From assembly GCA_025056565.1 (NCBI GenBank), contig JANWWA010000001.1, positions 407,966-471,965 on the forward strand: a DNA stretch of 64,000 bases, read 5' to 3'. Origin of the DNA: Chloroherpetonaceae bacterium (GTDB taxonomy: Bacteria; Bacteroidota; Chlorobiia; Chlorobiales; Thermochlorobacteraceae). The position numbers were made by a program, and so were the translations under genes. This document shows, in pieces, positions 17,282-25,900 of this stretch. Position 1 is the stretch's first letter, and each line of letters begins with the position of its first letter. The notes below the pieces were generated by a model. It worked only from the letters and a program-made list of their open reading frames with translations, was not told where the DNA came from and did no database searches.

Positions 17282-17544
17282 CTTGAGTGTTTGCTCGTTT
17301 TCTGAGTTCGTTGCAACACAGCAGAACTGCAAAAGTAGGTTAAGCTCGCTAATTGTTGTCGTCTTCTCTCAGTTAAGGAATCGCACACTTTGCAGATTGG
17401 TATCAAGATGTGCCTTATGCGCTAAGGTCAATTTGGGCACACCAGTCTCTTCGCCTCAGTTTCCCCTGCTATGCTGCGTTGTACCCTTACCTTTACCCTC
17501 TCTGAAGAGAAGGGGACATCTCTTGCGGCACATCCACAGCTTGG

Positions 17545-18033
17545 TTATTCCTCGCTCTTGAAGTAGCGCACACGATATTCGGCAAAGTGTGAGGGGGCAC
17601 CAGCTTGTATGAAGGCTGGCAGCGATGGCGGATAGACAGGATATCGATGCAGCGATTCAATCGGCAGCCACGCTGTTTCCAAGATTAATTGCTGTTCCTC
17701 TGGCAGTTCAGGGTCTCGACCTGTGCGCAGTGTGCCGCCTGTAATCTCTGCTAAAAAACAGAGTGAGAGCACATGGCGCGCTGGCAAAATCAGCTCCTTG
17801 ACAAAGAGCATTCTGCCTACTTTGCAGAGTAAGCCAGTTTCCTCTTGCACTTCTCGCTTAACGGCTTGCTCCAATGTCTCGCCTACCTCTACAGCGCCAC
17901 CGGGCAAAATCCATGTCTCATCAGGCAAGTCTAAATCGGGCAAAAATCGACGATGCTTCACAAAGAGCACCGCATGTTCTTGAATGCAAAGCGCCGCCAC
18001 GCGCAGGCGAATGTATTGGTTACCTCCCGTCAT
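17545..18033 (-). CDS. NUDIX hydrolase
   Basis: 162 residues. The Nudix box GGAVEVGETLEQAVKREVQE followed by ETGL is complete (GX5EX7REUXEEXGU). The N-terminal beta strand region IRLRVAALCIQEHAVLFVKH and the ADP-ribose-type body are usual for small hydrolases of nucleoside diphosphate derivatives; the exact substrate is unknown. Its ATG lies 3 bases after the stop of the upstream 95-residue gene, so the two are almost certainly translated from one transcript. Confidence 0.88.
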   Translation of the reverse strand: MTGGNQYIRLRVAALCIQEHAVLFVKHRRFLPDLDLPDETWILPGGAVEVGETLEQAVKREVQEETGLLCKVGRMLFVKELILPARHVLSLCFLAEITGGTLRTGRDPELPEEQQLILETAWLPIESLHRYPVYPPSLPAFIQAGAPSHFAEYRVRYFKSEE

Positions 18034-18036
18034 TGC

Positions 18037-18324
18037 TCACGCAGAATGGTGGCGAAACAGCCCCTCTTTGGTCGCAAGAAAGTAGTAAGTTTCCAGCGGC
18101 TTTTGCAGCGCTTCCACAGGGAGAAACTCTTTTTTTGACTCTACCCACTCCAACGCTTGCACATCACCACTGACTAAGAGCGCTTGTAGCACTTCGTGCA
18201 AACGCGTTGCTTCCAAGTGTGTCTCTTCGGCTAATTCCTCAAAAGAGAGCACAAAATGCAATGCATCTAAAACGCGTTCCTCTTCCCTTGATAGCGGGGC
18301 GAAGGTTCGAGCTTTTTGATTCAC
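18037..18324 (-). CDS. Small helical protein, possibly winged-helix-like
   Basis: 95 residues from a GTG at 18324. I do not recognise the family. The first 60 residues (LSREEERVLDALHFVLSFEELAEETHLEATRLHEVLQAL) look like a helix-turn-helix or winged-helix arrangement: a helix, a short turn, EELAEETHLEATRLHEVL as the HTH pair, then a strand-like segment ending in YYFLATKEGLFRHH. It is coupled to the Nudix gene (3-base gap). Some Nudix proteins work with transcriptional regulators (NrtR style), which makes a regulator guess reasonable but unproved. Confidence 0.6.
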   Translation of the reverse strand: MNQKARTFAPLSREEERVLDALHFVLSFEELAEETHLEATRLHEVLQALLVSGDVQALEWVESKKEFLPVEALQKPLETYYFLATKEGLFRHHSA

Positions 18325-18404
18325 AGGCTTATGTGATTTTCATTATTTTTGGCGACCGCAAAGTATGCCGATCCAGAACCTAAGTTTTGCAAATTTAGAG
18401 AGAA

Positions 18405-19853
18405 ATGTTCAAACGCCTCTTTTTGCTCTCCATGCTGCTCTTTGCGCCACTGCTGCTTTGGGCACAGACCGAGCAGCCAACCGTTTGCTTTTACTTCAAG
18501 CGTCAAAATCCTTTAGACCTCGATGAAGGCTACACGCTCTTCATTTTGAATCATCGTCAGCGTTCTGATGAACTGCGACTGCGCCTTCCGTCTAAAACGA
18601 AATCCCTTATACTGGAGCTTGCAAGTGATCGCTCGATTCCAAGCTTGCCGCTCAGTAATGCTGAAATTGTCCAAGTCTTAGAAAACCGTCTTGCGTCGTT
18701 CTTTACGGAATTTGACAAGCGCAAACTTGCTTCGCCCGCTCAGTATAGAGACTTGATTGATGCGCTCCTTAGTGGTGAGCGCATTGTTCAGCAAGTTAGC
18801 GTTAGTGCCTTTGGTATCAAAGACCGTGTCATCGTCTTCAATGCCGATGCGGCTGAAGCGAACCCAGTTTTACTGAAAGACCCCAGCACTGCTGAAGCTC
18901 TTGCACTTTACAACTTTGCGGTGGGTGAATGGGCTTTTCGCCCTTCGCTTATTGACTACAAAGACCGCATTTTGAAAAGTGCGCTTGTTCTGCGTCTTAT
19001 TCGTCGCAGTGTGCTGGAGCAGATTTTTGATGTGCGCCAGCCGCAAGCCCAGCACACTGAACTGCCGATTGAGCAACTGAAACAAATCCAGAAAGCAGAT
19101 GAGCGAGCCACTTGGGCAGTGATTCTTGCGTTCCTGTCTGCAGTTGTGTCGCTCTATGCTGCAGTTGTTTCCACTGGCTTTTTGCGCCGAAAGCGCGACC
19201 AGATTTCTAAACTGGACGCCAAAGTGCGCCATCTCGAGTCCAAGCTCAATAAACCTTTCTATCAAGAAGTGTTGCAACAAAGCGACCCCAGTGCAGCGAG
19301 TGCACAAACAATTGAAATTCTCGCAGCTCGCCTTGCGGCGCTAGAACGGCACTTCAATCTCGCGCCGTCTGCCATAGAGATAAAAAGCGAACTCGGTCAG
19401 CGTCTTCAAGCGCTTATTCTTTCTTTCATTTCTCGCTGGCAAACTGCGCCCCCCATTCAAGAGAATGAACTTCTTCAAAAACTGCTCTTTTACCTCAATG
19501 AACTCCGCTCTGATTTAGTGCTTCTCGACACAGGCTTGCAGTCAAAGTCTTTTATTCAGAAGTGCGTTATTCCGCACATTGATAAAATCGATGCCCTCTT
19601 CCAAGCTGAGCCTGATGCGCCACTTAACACCCCTCACGGCGTGCAAGAATATCTCAAAGCGTTGATGGAAGCGCTGAATGTAACGGAGATAGAAGTTCGT
19701 CCTAAGCAGTCACTTTTCGACGTAGAAAAACACGAGAAGGTTGGCGCAGTGCTCAAAACGAATTATGAGCCGGGCACTGTTATCAAGGTGCTTCGACGCG
19801 GCTTAGTGTATGATGGCTCTATTCGCAAAGCCCAAGTCATTAAAGCTGAGTAA
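18405..19853 (+). CDS. Membrane-anchored protein with GrpE-like C-terminal domain
   Basis: 482 residues. A signal peptide (about 1-20, ending LLLWAQ) leads into a domain of about 210 residues that I do not recognise, with LLSGERIVQQVSVSAFGIKDR. A membrane helix (about 236-257, AVILAFLSAVVSLYAAVV) is followed by positive charges and a coiled coil (about 265-290). The C-terminus, about residues 435-482, has the GrpE beta-domain pattern: FDVEKHEKVG, then a PG-x-V-x-x-V stretch, then LRRGLVYDGSIRKAQVIKAE, compared with FDP..H.A....PG.V..V...GY.L.GR.IR.A.V in GrpE. A helical segment before it could be the four-helix bundle. The topology puts this domain in the cytoplasm. A GrpE-like exchange factor role for DnaK is inference. 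Confidence 0.75.
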   Translation: MFKRLFLLSMLLFAPLLLWAQTEQPTVCFYFKRQNPLDLDEGYTLFILNHRQRSDELRLRLPSKTKSLILELASDRSIPSLPLSNAEIVQVLENRLASFFTEFDKRKLASPAQYRDLIDALLSGERIVQQVSVSAFGIKDRVIVFNADAAEANPVLLKDPSTAEALALYNFAVGEWAFRPSLIDYKDRILKSALVLRLIRRSVLEQIFDVRQPQAQHTELPIEQLKQIQKADERATWAVILAFLSAVVSLYAAVVSTGFLRRKRDQISKLDAKVRHLESKLNKPFYQEVLQQSDPSAASAQTIEILAARLAALERHFNLAPSAIEIKSELGQRLQALILSFISRWQTAPPIQENELLQKLLFYLNELRSDLVLLDTGLQSKSFIQKCVIPHIDKIDALFQAEPDAPLNTPHGVQEYLKALMEALNVTEIEVRPKQSLFDVEKHEKVGAVLKTNYEPGTVIKVLRRGLVYDGSIRKAQVIKAE

Positions 19854-19885
19854 TCTCGTCCAACACCTGAAACCAACTTAACTGT

Positions 19886-20413
19886 ATGACAGTTATTCTT
19901 ATTTCACTGCTTACTGCTACGCTCTCTGTGCCATCGATTTATGACTTTACGCTTAGAACAATTGACGGCGTGGAAAAATCACTCGCTGATTACAGGGGCA
20001 AGGTGCTTCTTATCGTCAATGTGGCTTCTGAATGTGGCTACACGCCACAATATGCTGACCTTGAAAAACTCTACCGAACTTACCGTGAAAAAGGTTTGGC
20101 GGTGTTAGCTTTCCCTTCCAACGATTATGGCGGGCAAGAACCGGGTAGCAATGCAGACATCAAAAAGTTCTGCACCACGCGCTATGGCGTCAGCTTTGAC
20201 CTGTTTGAGAAAATTTCTACGCGCGGCGAAAAGAAGCACCCCCTCTACGCCTACCTTACCAGCCATGCTACGCCTTCGGGCGAAGTGGGCTGGAACTTTG
20301 AGAAGTTTCTTATCTCTCGTGATGGCAAAATTGTTGCACGCTTCAAAAGCAGTGTTAATCCAATGAGTCAGGAGGTTATCAAAGCCGTAGAGGCTGAGCT
20401 AGCAAAGAAGTAG
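19886..20413 (+). CDS. Glutathione peroxidase family thiol peroxidase
   Basis: 175 residues. It contains NVASECGYTPQY (catalytic Cys, not selenocysteine), FPSNDYGGQEPGSNADI (catalytic Gln) and GWNFEKFLI (Trp and Asn of the catalytic tetrad). These enzymes reduce peroxides, in bacteria usually with thioredoxin rather than glutathione. The first about 15 residues (MTVILISLLTATLSVPS) are hydrophobic and may be a signal peptide, so the protein could be exported. The gene lies 32 bases after the GrpE-like membrane protein on the same strand. Confidence 0.92.
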   Translation: MTVILISLLTATLSVPSIYDFTLRTIDGVEKSLADYRGKVLLIVNVASECGYTPQYADLEKLYRTYREKGLAVLAFPSNDYGGQEPGSNADIKKFCTTRYGVSFDLFEKISTRGEKKHPLYAYLTSHATPSGEVGWNFEKFLISRDGKIVARFKSSVNPMSQEVIKAVEAELAKK

Positions 20414-20485
20414 GCAGAAAAGTTAAAAAGATGCCTTGAAGTTAGAACTTGCTGCTTTCTTTCACTGGCAGGGAGCACAAAAGGC

Positions 20486-20758
20486 TCACTCCAAATTTCG
20501 CACTTTCATTGAGACCACTTCTTCAGTCAGAATATCGACCTTAAAGACCTTGTAGCGCCGCACCATATTGGAGAGCGCGTAGGAAGAATCATTGGTTGGC
20601 ATATCGTAGCCAATTGTTACAAACCAGAATTGTCCATCTTCTGATTTTTCAATTTCCTCGACGCAGATGTTCTGATACGGCGTGCTTTGCATTACATCAC
20701 GAAAGTGCGAAAGCGCCTTTTGCGCCGCTTCTTTGAAACCAACCACGTTTCTCGACAT
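20486..20758 (-). CDS. Hypothetical protein of 90 residues
   Basis: I do not recognise this protein. From the ATG at 20758 it reads MSRNVVGFKEAAQKALSHFR and continues with CVEEIEKSEDGQFWFVTIGY, YKVFKVDILTEEVVSMKVR, an alpha-beta arrangement suggesting a small compact domain. An in-frame start at 20791 exists but adds a Cys/Lys-rich tail. It sits between the glutathione peroxidase and an ABC ATPase gene, convergent with the first. The coding character (few rare codons, sensible composition) supports a real gene. Confidence 0.6.
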   Translation of the reverse strand: MSRNVVGFKEAAQKALSHFRDVMQSTPYQNICVEEIEKSEDGQFWFVTIGYDMPTNDSSYALSNMVRRYKVFKVDILTEEVVSMKVRNLE

Positions 20759-20847
20759 AATTTGTTTCTGCAAGCTTTTGCAAAGATACACCCTTTCTGA
20801 ACGTCTTTGCGCAGTGCGGCGTTGTTTTCAGGAAATGCTATACATCC

Positions 20848-21534
20848 ATGGTCGAGCTTCAAGACGTTGAAAAACTCTACAATGAGCACCTCTCCCCTGT
20901 GCAAGCCTTGTCCGGCATTTCTCTCACGATTGCCCGTAATGAACTGGTTGCCTTGATGGGTAGCTCAGGTAGCGGCAAAACCACTTTGCTCAATATCCTT
21001 TCCGCAATTGATAAGCCTACACGCGGCAAAGTCTTGATTGATGGCACAGACATTACTACAATGACGGAGCGGCAGCTTACGCTGTTTCGGCGCAAGAAAA
21101 TTGGCATTATTTTTCAGTTCTTTAATCTGATGCCTACGCTGACTGTGCTCGAAAATGTGCTCTTGCCGAGCAATCTGGCACGCTTACCAGAGCCAGAGAT
21201 GCGACAGCGCGCAGTGATGCTGCTCGAGCGTGTAGGTTTGAGACATCGCTTATCGCATAAGCCCTTCGAGCTGTCGGGTGGTGAAATGCAGCGCACGGCG
21301 ATTGCTCGGGCTTTGATAAATAATCCAGACCTCATTATTGCTGACGAACCCACCGGCAATTTGGACTCTAAGAATGCCGCGCAAATTTTGGAATTGGTGC
21401 AAGAACTGGCGCGAGAAGAAAAAAAGACTTTCATTATCGCTACTCATTCACACGACGTGGCACAAATTGCCGACCGTATCATCACGCTGCGTGATGGGAA
21501 GGTTGTCGAGGATGAACTGGCTGTTAAACCTTGA
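20848..21534 (+). CDS. ABC transporter ATP-binding protein (LolD/MacB type)
   Basis: 228 residues, a complete ABC ATPase. Walker [11 protein letters not shown]-loop [18 protein letters not shown], signature [15 protein letters not shown], Walker [14 protein letters not shown] and the H-loop ATHSHD are present. The FFNL-PTLT-ENV pattern is typical of the LolD/MacB/FtsE group, which works with MacB-type permeases in lipoprotein release or export. No permease gene is adjacent; nadE follows, with its ATG 17 bases downstream. The start at 20848 is a clear ATG at the first strand of the fold. Confidence 0.9.
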   Translation: MVELQDVEKLYNEHLSPVQALSGISLTIARNELVALMGSSGSGKTTLLNILSAIDKPTRGKVLIDGTDITTMTERQLTLFRRKKIGIIFQFFNLMPTLTVLENVLLPSNLARLPEPEMRQRAVMLLERVGLRHRLSHKPFELSGGEMQRTAIARALINNPDLIIADEPTGNLDSKNAAQILELVQELAREEKKTFIIATHSHDVAQIADRIITLRDGKVVEDELAVKP

Positions 21535-21551
21535 CTCGCCTTACAATAGGT

Positions 21552-22364
21552 ATGAATTACCAAATTGTCGAAGACATTCTGCTCAACTTCATTCGCACAG
21601 AAGTGCGCAAGTTCGGTTTCGAAAAAGTGGTTGTCGGCCTTTCGGGTGGTGTGGACTCAGCGGTCTCATGCACGCTTGCCACACGCGCTCTTGGCAAGGA
21701 GAACGTTCTTGCTGTGATGATGCCCTACAAGACCAGCAGCCCTGATAGCCTCAGCGATGCTGAACTGCTGGTCTCGCAGCTTGGCATTGCCTCTGAGCGA
21801 TGTGATATTACACCAATGGTAGATGCTTTCTTAGCCTCTCGCCCTGATGCCGATAAGGTGCGATGCGGCAATGTGATGGCACGAATGCGTATGATTGTGC
21901 TCTACGACATCTCTATGCGTGACCGGCGGCTCGTTATCGGCACCAGCAATAAGACAGAGCTGCTCTTGGGCTATGGGACACTTTTCGGCGATATGGCCTC
22001 AGCAATTAACCCAATTGGTGACCTCTACAAAACCCAAGTCTGGGAACTGGCTAAACACTTGGGCGTTCCGCAGCGCATCATTGAAAAAAAGCCCAGTGCC
22101 GATCTCTGGGAAGGTCAAACAGATGAAGATGAGCTGGGCTTCACTTATCAAGATGTCGACAGGGTGCTCTACCAGATGATAGACTTGCGGCTCAGCGATG
22201 ACGAAATTCTGAAGAATGGAACTTCTTTGGCGTTTTTGAGTAAAACGAGGCGGCTTGTGGTGCGTAGCCAATTCAAGCGCCTTACGCCGGTGATCGCTAA
22301 GCTTTCGCCGCGTACAATTGGCGCTGACTTTCGCTACGCACGTGATTGGCAAGCCATAAAATAG
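21552..22364 (+). CDS. nadE: NH3-dependent NAD+ synthetase
   Basis: 270 residues from the ATG at 21552 (the TTG at 21531 overlaps the preceding stop). PP-loop [18 protein letters not shown] for [35 protein letters not shown], and [17 protein letters not shown] with the C-terminal synthetase signature. It makes NAD+ from deamido-NAD+; there is no glutaminase domain, so it should use ammonia directly. Followed 19 bases later by the STAS gene on the same strand. Confidence 0.94.
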   Translation: MNYQIVEDILLNFIRTEVRKFGFEKVVVGLSGGVDSAVSCTLATRALGKENVLAVMMPYKTSSPDSLSDAELLVSQLGIASERCDITPMVDAFLASRPDADKVRCGNVMARMRMIVLYDISMRDRRLVIGTSNKTELLLGYGTLFGDMASAINPIGDLYKTQVWELAKHLGVPQRIIEKKPSADLWEGQTDEDELGFTYQDVDRVLYQMIDLRLSDDEILKNGTSLAFLSKTRRLVVRSQFKRLTPVIAKLSPRTIGADFRYARDWQAIK

Positions 22365-22383
22365 CCTAAAACTCAAAACGACG

Positions 22384-22770
22384 ATGCAGACGATTCTACT
22401 TTTAACCATTCCGCAACCAACGCAACACGATGCTGACTTAATGTCTCTGACCTTGAACACGCGCATTACGACCCTACGCGCCGTCGTTGAAGTCAGCGGC
22501 GAGCTTTGGGGCGGCGAGCAATCCCAACCGCTATATAACACCGTCACGAAACTGCTCGAGGACGGGCACAAGGAAATCGTTCTCAACATCAAAAACGTCT
22601 TCTTTGCCAATAGCTCCGGCGTAGGGTTACTTATTCGCTTGCACGTCAAAGCTGAAAAGCACGGTGCAAAGCTCATCATTGCCAACCCCAATCCTAACCT
22701 TAAAAAGGTCTTTGAGACGATGAACCTGCATCAAGTGATGCACATTCAAGCCGTAGATGATTTAACCTGA
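22384..22770 (+). CDS. STAS-domain protein (anti-sigma factor antagonist type)
   Basis: 128 residues. The STAS fold is visible from about residue 20: MSLTLNTRITTLRAVVEVSG, KEIVLNIKNVFFANSSGVG (the Ser in NSSG is the usual phosphorylation site), LIRLHVKAEKHGAKLIIANP, and FETMNLHQVMHIQ. The ATG at 22441 would give the usual compact 109-residue form; the upstream ATG adds 19 residues with no domain character. Such proteins act in partner-switching regulation with a kinase and phosphatase, neither of which is nearby. A hairpin follows the stop. Confidence 0.85.
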   Translation: MQTILLLTIPQPTQHDADLMSLTLNTRITTLRAVVEVSGELWGGEQSQPLYNTVTKLLEDGHKEIVLNIKNVFFANSSGVGLLIRLHVKAEKHGAKLIIANPNPNLKKVFETMNLHQVMHIQAVDDLT

Positions 22771-22780
22771 CACCGCTAAG

Positions 22781-22802
22781 CCCTCTCTCAACTGAGAGAG
22801 GG
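22781..22802 (+). terminator. Hairpin after the STAS gene
   Basis: CCCTCTCTC (22781-22789) pairs perfectly with GAGAGAGGG (22794-22802) around a 4-base loop, 10 bases after the STAS stop. Only a short TT follows, so it may be a weak terminator or an RNA-stabilising hairpin. Confidence 0.55.
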
Positions 22803-22842
22803 TTATACTGGTTTGCAGCTCCCCTTAACTTCTGCCCATAGA

Positions 22843-22975
22843 GCGGTCTTGAATTTGTCTTCGTGCTCGTTTTAACTTCACTCTGCTGAATGCTGTAGAG
22901 GCAGTGTTGGTCAAGGTATCTATGCAACACTAGCAGCGCCTGTTCGCTTCGTTCAAGACCGCAAGTTTAAGACCG
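22843..22975 (+). promoter_or_regulatory. Structured leader with alternative stems before the large outer-membrane protein
   Basis: An 11-bp perfect inverted repeat (22843-22853 with 22952-22962) would close a 120-nt RNA. Inside, AGTGTTG (22903-22909) pairs perfectly with CAACACT (22925-22931). A third arm, TTTAAGACCG (22966-22975), can pair with the same 5' arm (22844-22853) if one G-U pair is allowed, so two closing stems exclude each other. The third arm ends 10 bases before the TTG start at 22986. No named riboswitch class was recognised. Regulation of the downstream gene is inference. Confidence 0.5.
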
Positions 22976-22985
22976 TATCACGGCA

Positions 22986-25900
22986 TTGCTACAAGGGTTT
23001 GCATTTAGCGGCACGGGGTCGCTTCTGGCTCTATCGTCTTTTGGTGCATTTGTCCTTGCAGCGTTGTTTGGAACAAAGCTTTTTGCACAGCCTTCGGCTT
23101 CCCTCTCTTCTGCATTGAAACCGCCGCCGCTGTGCGGCGACAGCCTTTCTACCCGCCCCTTTCTCGAGCGCTACACCACAAACAGGGGCGAAAAAGTCTT
23201 TGTCCTTTACACCCTGCCAGTGGATTCACTCAAACTGCCTGACGAGTTCATTTTTCGTGGCTCTGAAAAAATCTTCTTTGACGGTCTTCCAGTGGATTCC
23301 ACGCGCTACCGCATAGACGATGTGCGTGGCATTCTTTACCTGCGCTACCTCTTTCGCGATAGCCTTCTGCATCGCTTGGAAGTTCGCTACCGCGCTCTGC
23401 CTTTCAGCTTGAAGCGCGAGTATTTGCGTCGAGAAATTCTTTTTCAGACCGCTCGCGATTCACTTCTGCCAGATATGCTGGCGGCTCGCAAGCCTAAAGC
23501 CCCCCTGCTGCAGATAGATGACATTTTCGCTGGCACAAGCCTTCGCCGCTCAGGCAGCTTGGTGCGCGGCATTACAGTGGGTTCAAATCAAGACTTGAAT
23601 GTCACTTCTGGTCTGCGGCTGCAGTTAGAAGGCACTCTTGCGCCCGGCGTTGAGATTGCCGCGGCGCTGACTGACGAAAATACCCCTATCCAGCCTGAAG
23701 GCAATACGCAAACTTTGCAAGAATTTGACCGAGTGTTTGTAGAAGTAAAAGCAGAGAAAGCCAGAGCCACAATTGGCGATTTTAATCTCTCACTTGGCGG
23801 CACAGAGTTTGCAAACCTTGAGCGTCGCTTACAGGGTGGCAAAGTTGAAGGCACATTCAATTTTTCAGAGACCAGCTCCATCTCAACGCTCCTCAGCTTT
23901 GCAAATGCACGTGGACGCTTTCACACTAATCAGTTTAACGGTCGTGATGGCGTGCAAGGCCCATACCGCTTGACTGGTCCAAATGGCGAGCCTTTTATCA
24001 TTGTGCTGGCTGGCACAGAGCGCGTGTATGTGAACGGCGAGCTAATGGTGCGCGGACAAAACAATGACTATGTGATTGAATATGCAACCGGCGAAATATA
24101 CTTTCAGCCACGTCGGCTCATTACGCAACAGTCGCGCATTACCGTCGACTTCCAATTCACGGAACGGCTTTATCCACGCAATTTCCTAACAAGCAAAACT
24201 GTTGCTTCACTCTTTGATGACCGCTTGCGTTTTCAAGCCTCGTTCATCTCTGAATCTGACGATGAAAACTCACCAATTGACTTTTTGCTGACAGAGCGTG
24301 GGCGAGAGAGTCTGCGGCAAGCAGGCGCAGACCGACTTCGTGCTACCGACACAACCGCATTCGTTGGCGTGGACTCCTTAGGTCGACCGCGTGGCGCATA
24401 CGTCAAAATTGACACTGTCATTCAAGGTGAGCGGCGGAGCATTTTTCGCTTTGTCGGCGAAGGCGCACCTTATGCATTCTGGAACCCGCCCTTCAGCATC
24501 GTGCCTGAAGGACAAGGTTCGTATCGACGTCTCAACTTTGGTATCTATGAGTATGTTGGCGAAGGTTTGGGCAACTATGTTCCCTTTGCGCTTTTACCCC
24601 TTCCTACAGCGCAAAATGTTTTAGACCTGTCGCTGCAGCTTTCTCCTGTCAAGGGTTTGTCTTTTTCGCTCGAAGGGGCGCTTTCGCAAAATGACCTCAA
24701 CAAATTCTCTCCGCTCGACGATTCGCTGCGAGATGGACGCGCCTACACGCTTAGTGCCACATTCTCACCGCAATCATTTGAGCTTTTCGGAGTGAAGCTG
24801 GGTGATTTTGACCTTCGGCTCTCTCAGCGCGAGACCTCTCGGCAGTTTGCGTTCATTGACCGCACATTGCCTGTTGACTTAAATCGCGACTTCAACCTGA
24901 TTGACTTTGACGGTCGTCTCCTTTTTACGGCGCAAGCCGCAGAGCGACTCCGCAGTGCCTTTCTGACCTATAAGCCAATCCGACCACTTGCTTTTTCATA
25001 CCGATTGGGGCAATTGGAGCGAGAAACTCTGTTCAGTGCCTTGCGCCAAGAAGTGGGTTTGCAACTGCGTTTGGATTCGCTCCTTAGTGTAACCTACTCT
25101 ATTGCTCACACAGCCAGTCAAAATGCGCTGACAGCAGAAAACGCTAACTGGGTACGGCACAGTGGGCAGCTTGGGGTAGAGCTGCGTCCTGCCAGCGGGG
25201 GATTTTGGAGCTTTTTGGCAAAGCCTTTCTTCAATTTGGAGCTTAGCGAAAAAGATACGCGTGCTGCTCTAACGGATACATTGCGTCCCGACAGCCATAA
25301 AATTCTTGATGCCGTAGTCGGCATTAGTCTTACAAACTTTCTGGGTCAGAATCTCTCTGCCAGCTTCGGTTACCGCACCGATGAGCTATTTGATTCGCAG
25401 ATGCCTTTCGGCGCTTCACTCATTCCAGCCTCCGCAGCCCATACTCTCTCAGCAGAGTGGCAACTTTTGCCAAGTAGCGACTTCTTAGCCTTTCTCAACT
25501 TTACGCATCGCGTGCGTCGTTTCAGTGAACGCTTTCGTGAGCGTGGCAACAGCGATGTGGAGACCTTTCTCCTGCGATTTCAGACACGCTACACCCCATT
25601 TCGTGCAGCTTTGGAGCTTGAGTGGCTCTATGATGTCTCCACCGAACAAACCTCTCGCTTAGAACGGCGATTTTTTGCCGTGCCACTTGGACGCGGCAAC
25701 TTTATCTGGCGCGATCGTAACGGGAACGGCTTGCGTGAATTTGATGAATTCATTCCTGTTACCTTTATCGGCGAAGTCGGTGATGACAATTTGCAGTATA
25801 TTCTTCGCACCTTCCCCAGCGATGAACTTTTTCCGACAATTGACCTTCGCACCAGTCTGCGATTCCGCCTGCGTCCAGCACGCTTTTTCAGTCAGCGTGA

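Noticed and set aside
17413-17535. Small imperfect hairpins between the antiporter and Nudix genes
   Set aside because: Stems of 4-5 bp without T-runs or conserved spacing; not distinguishable from background.
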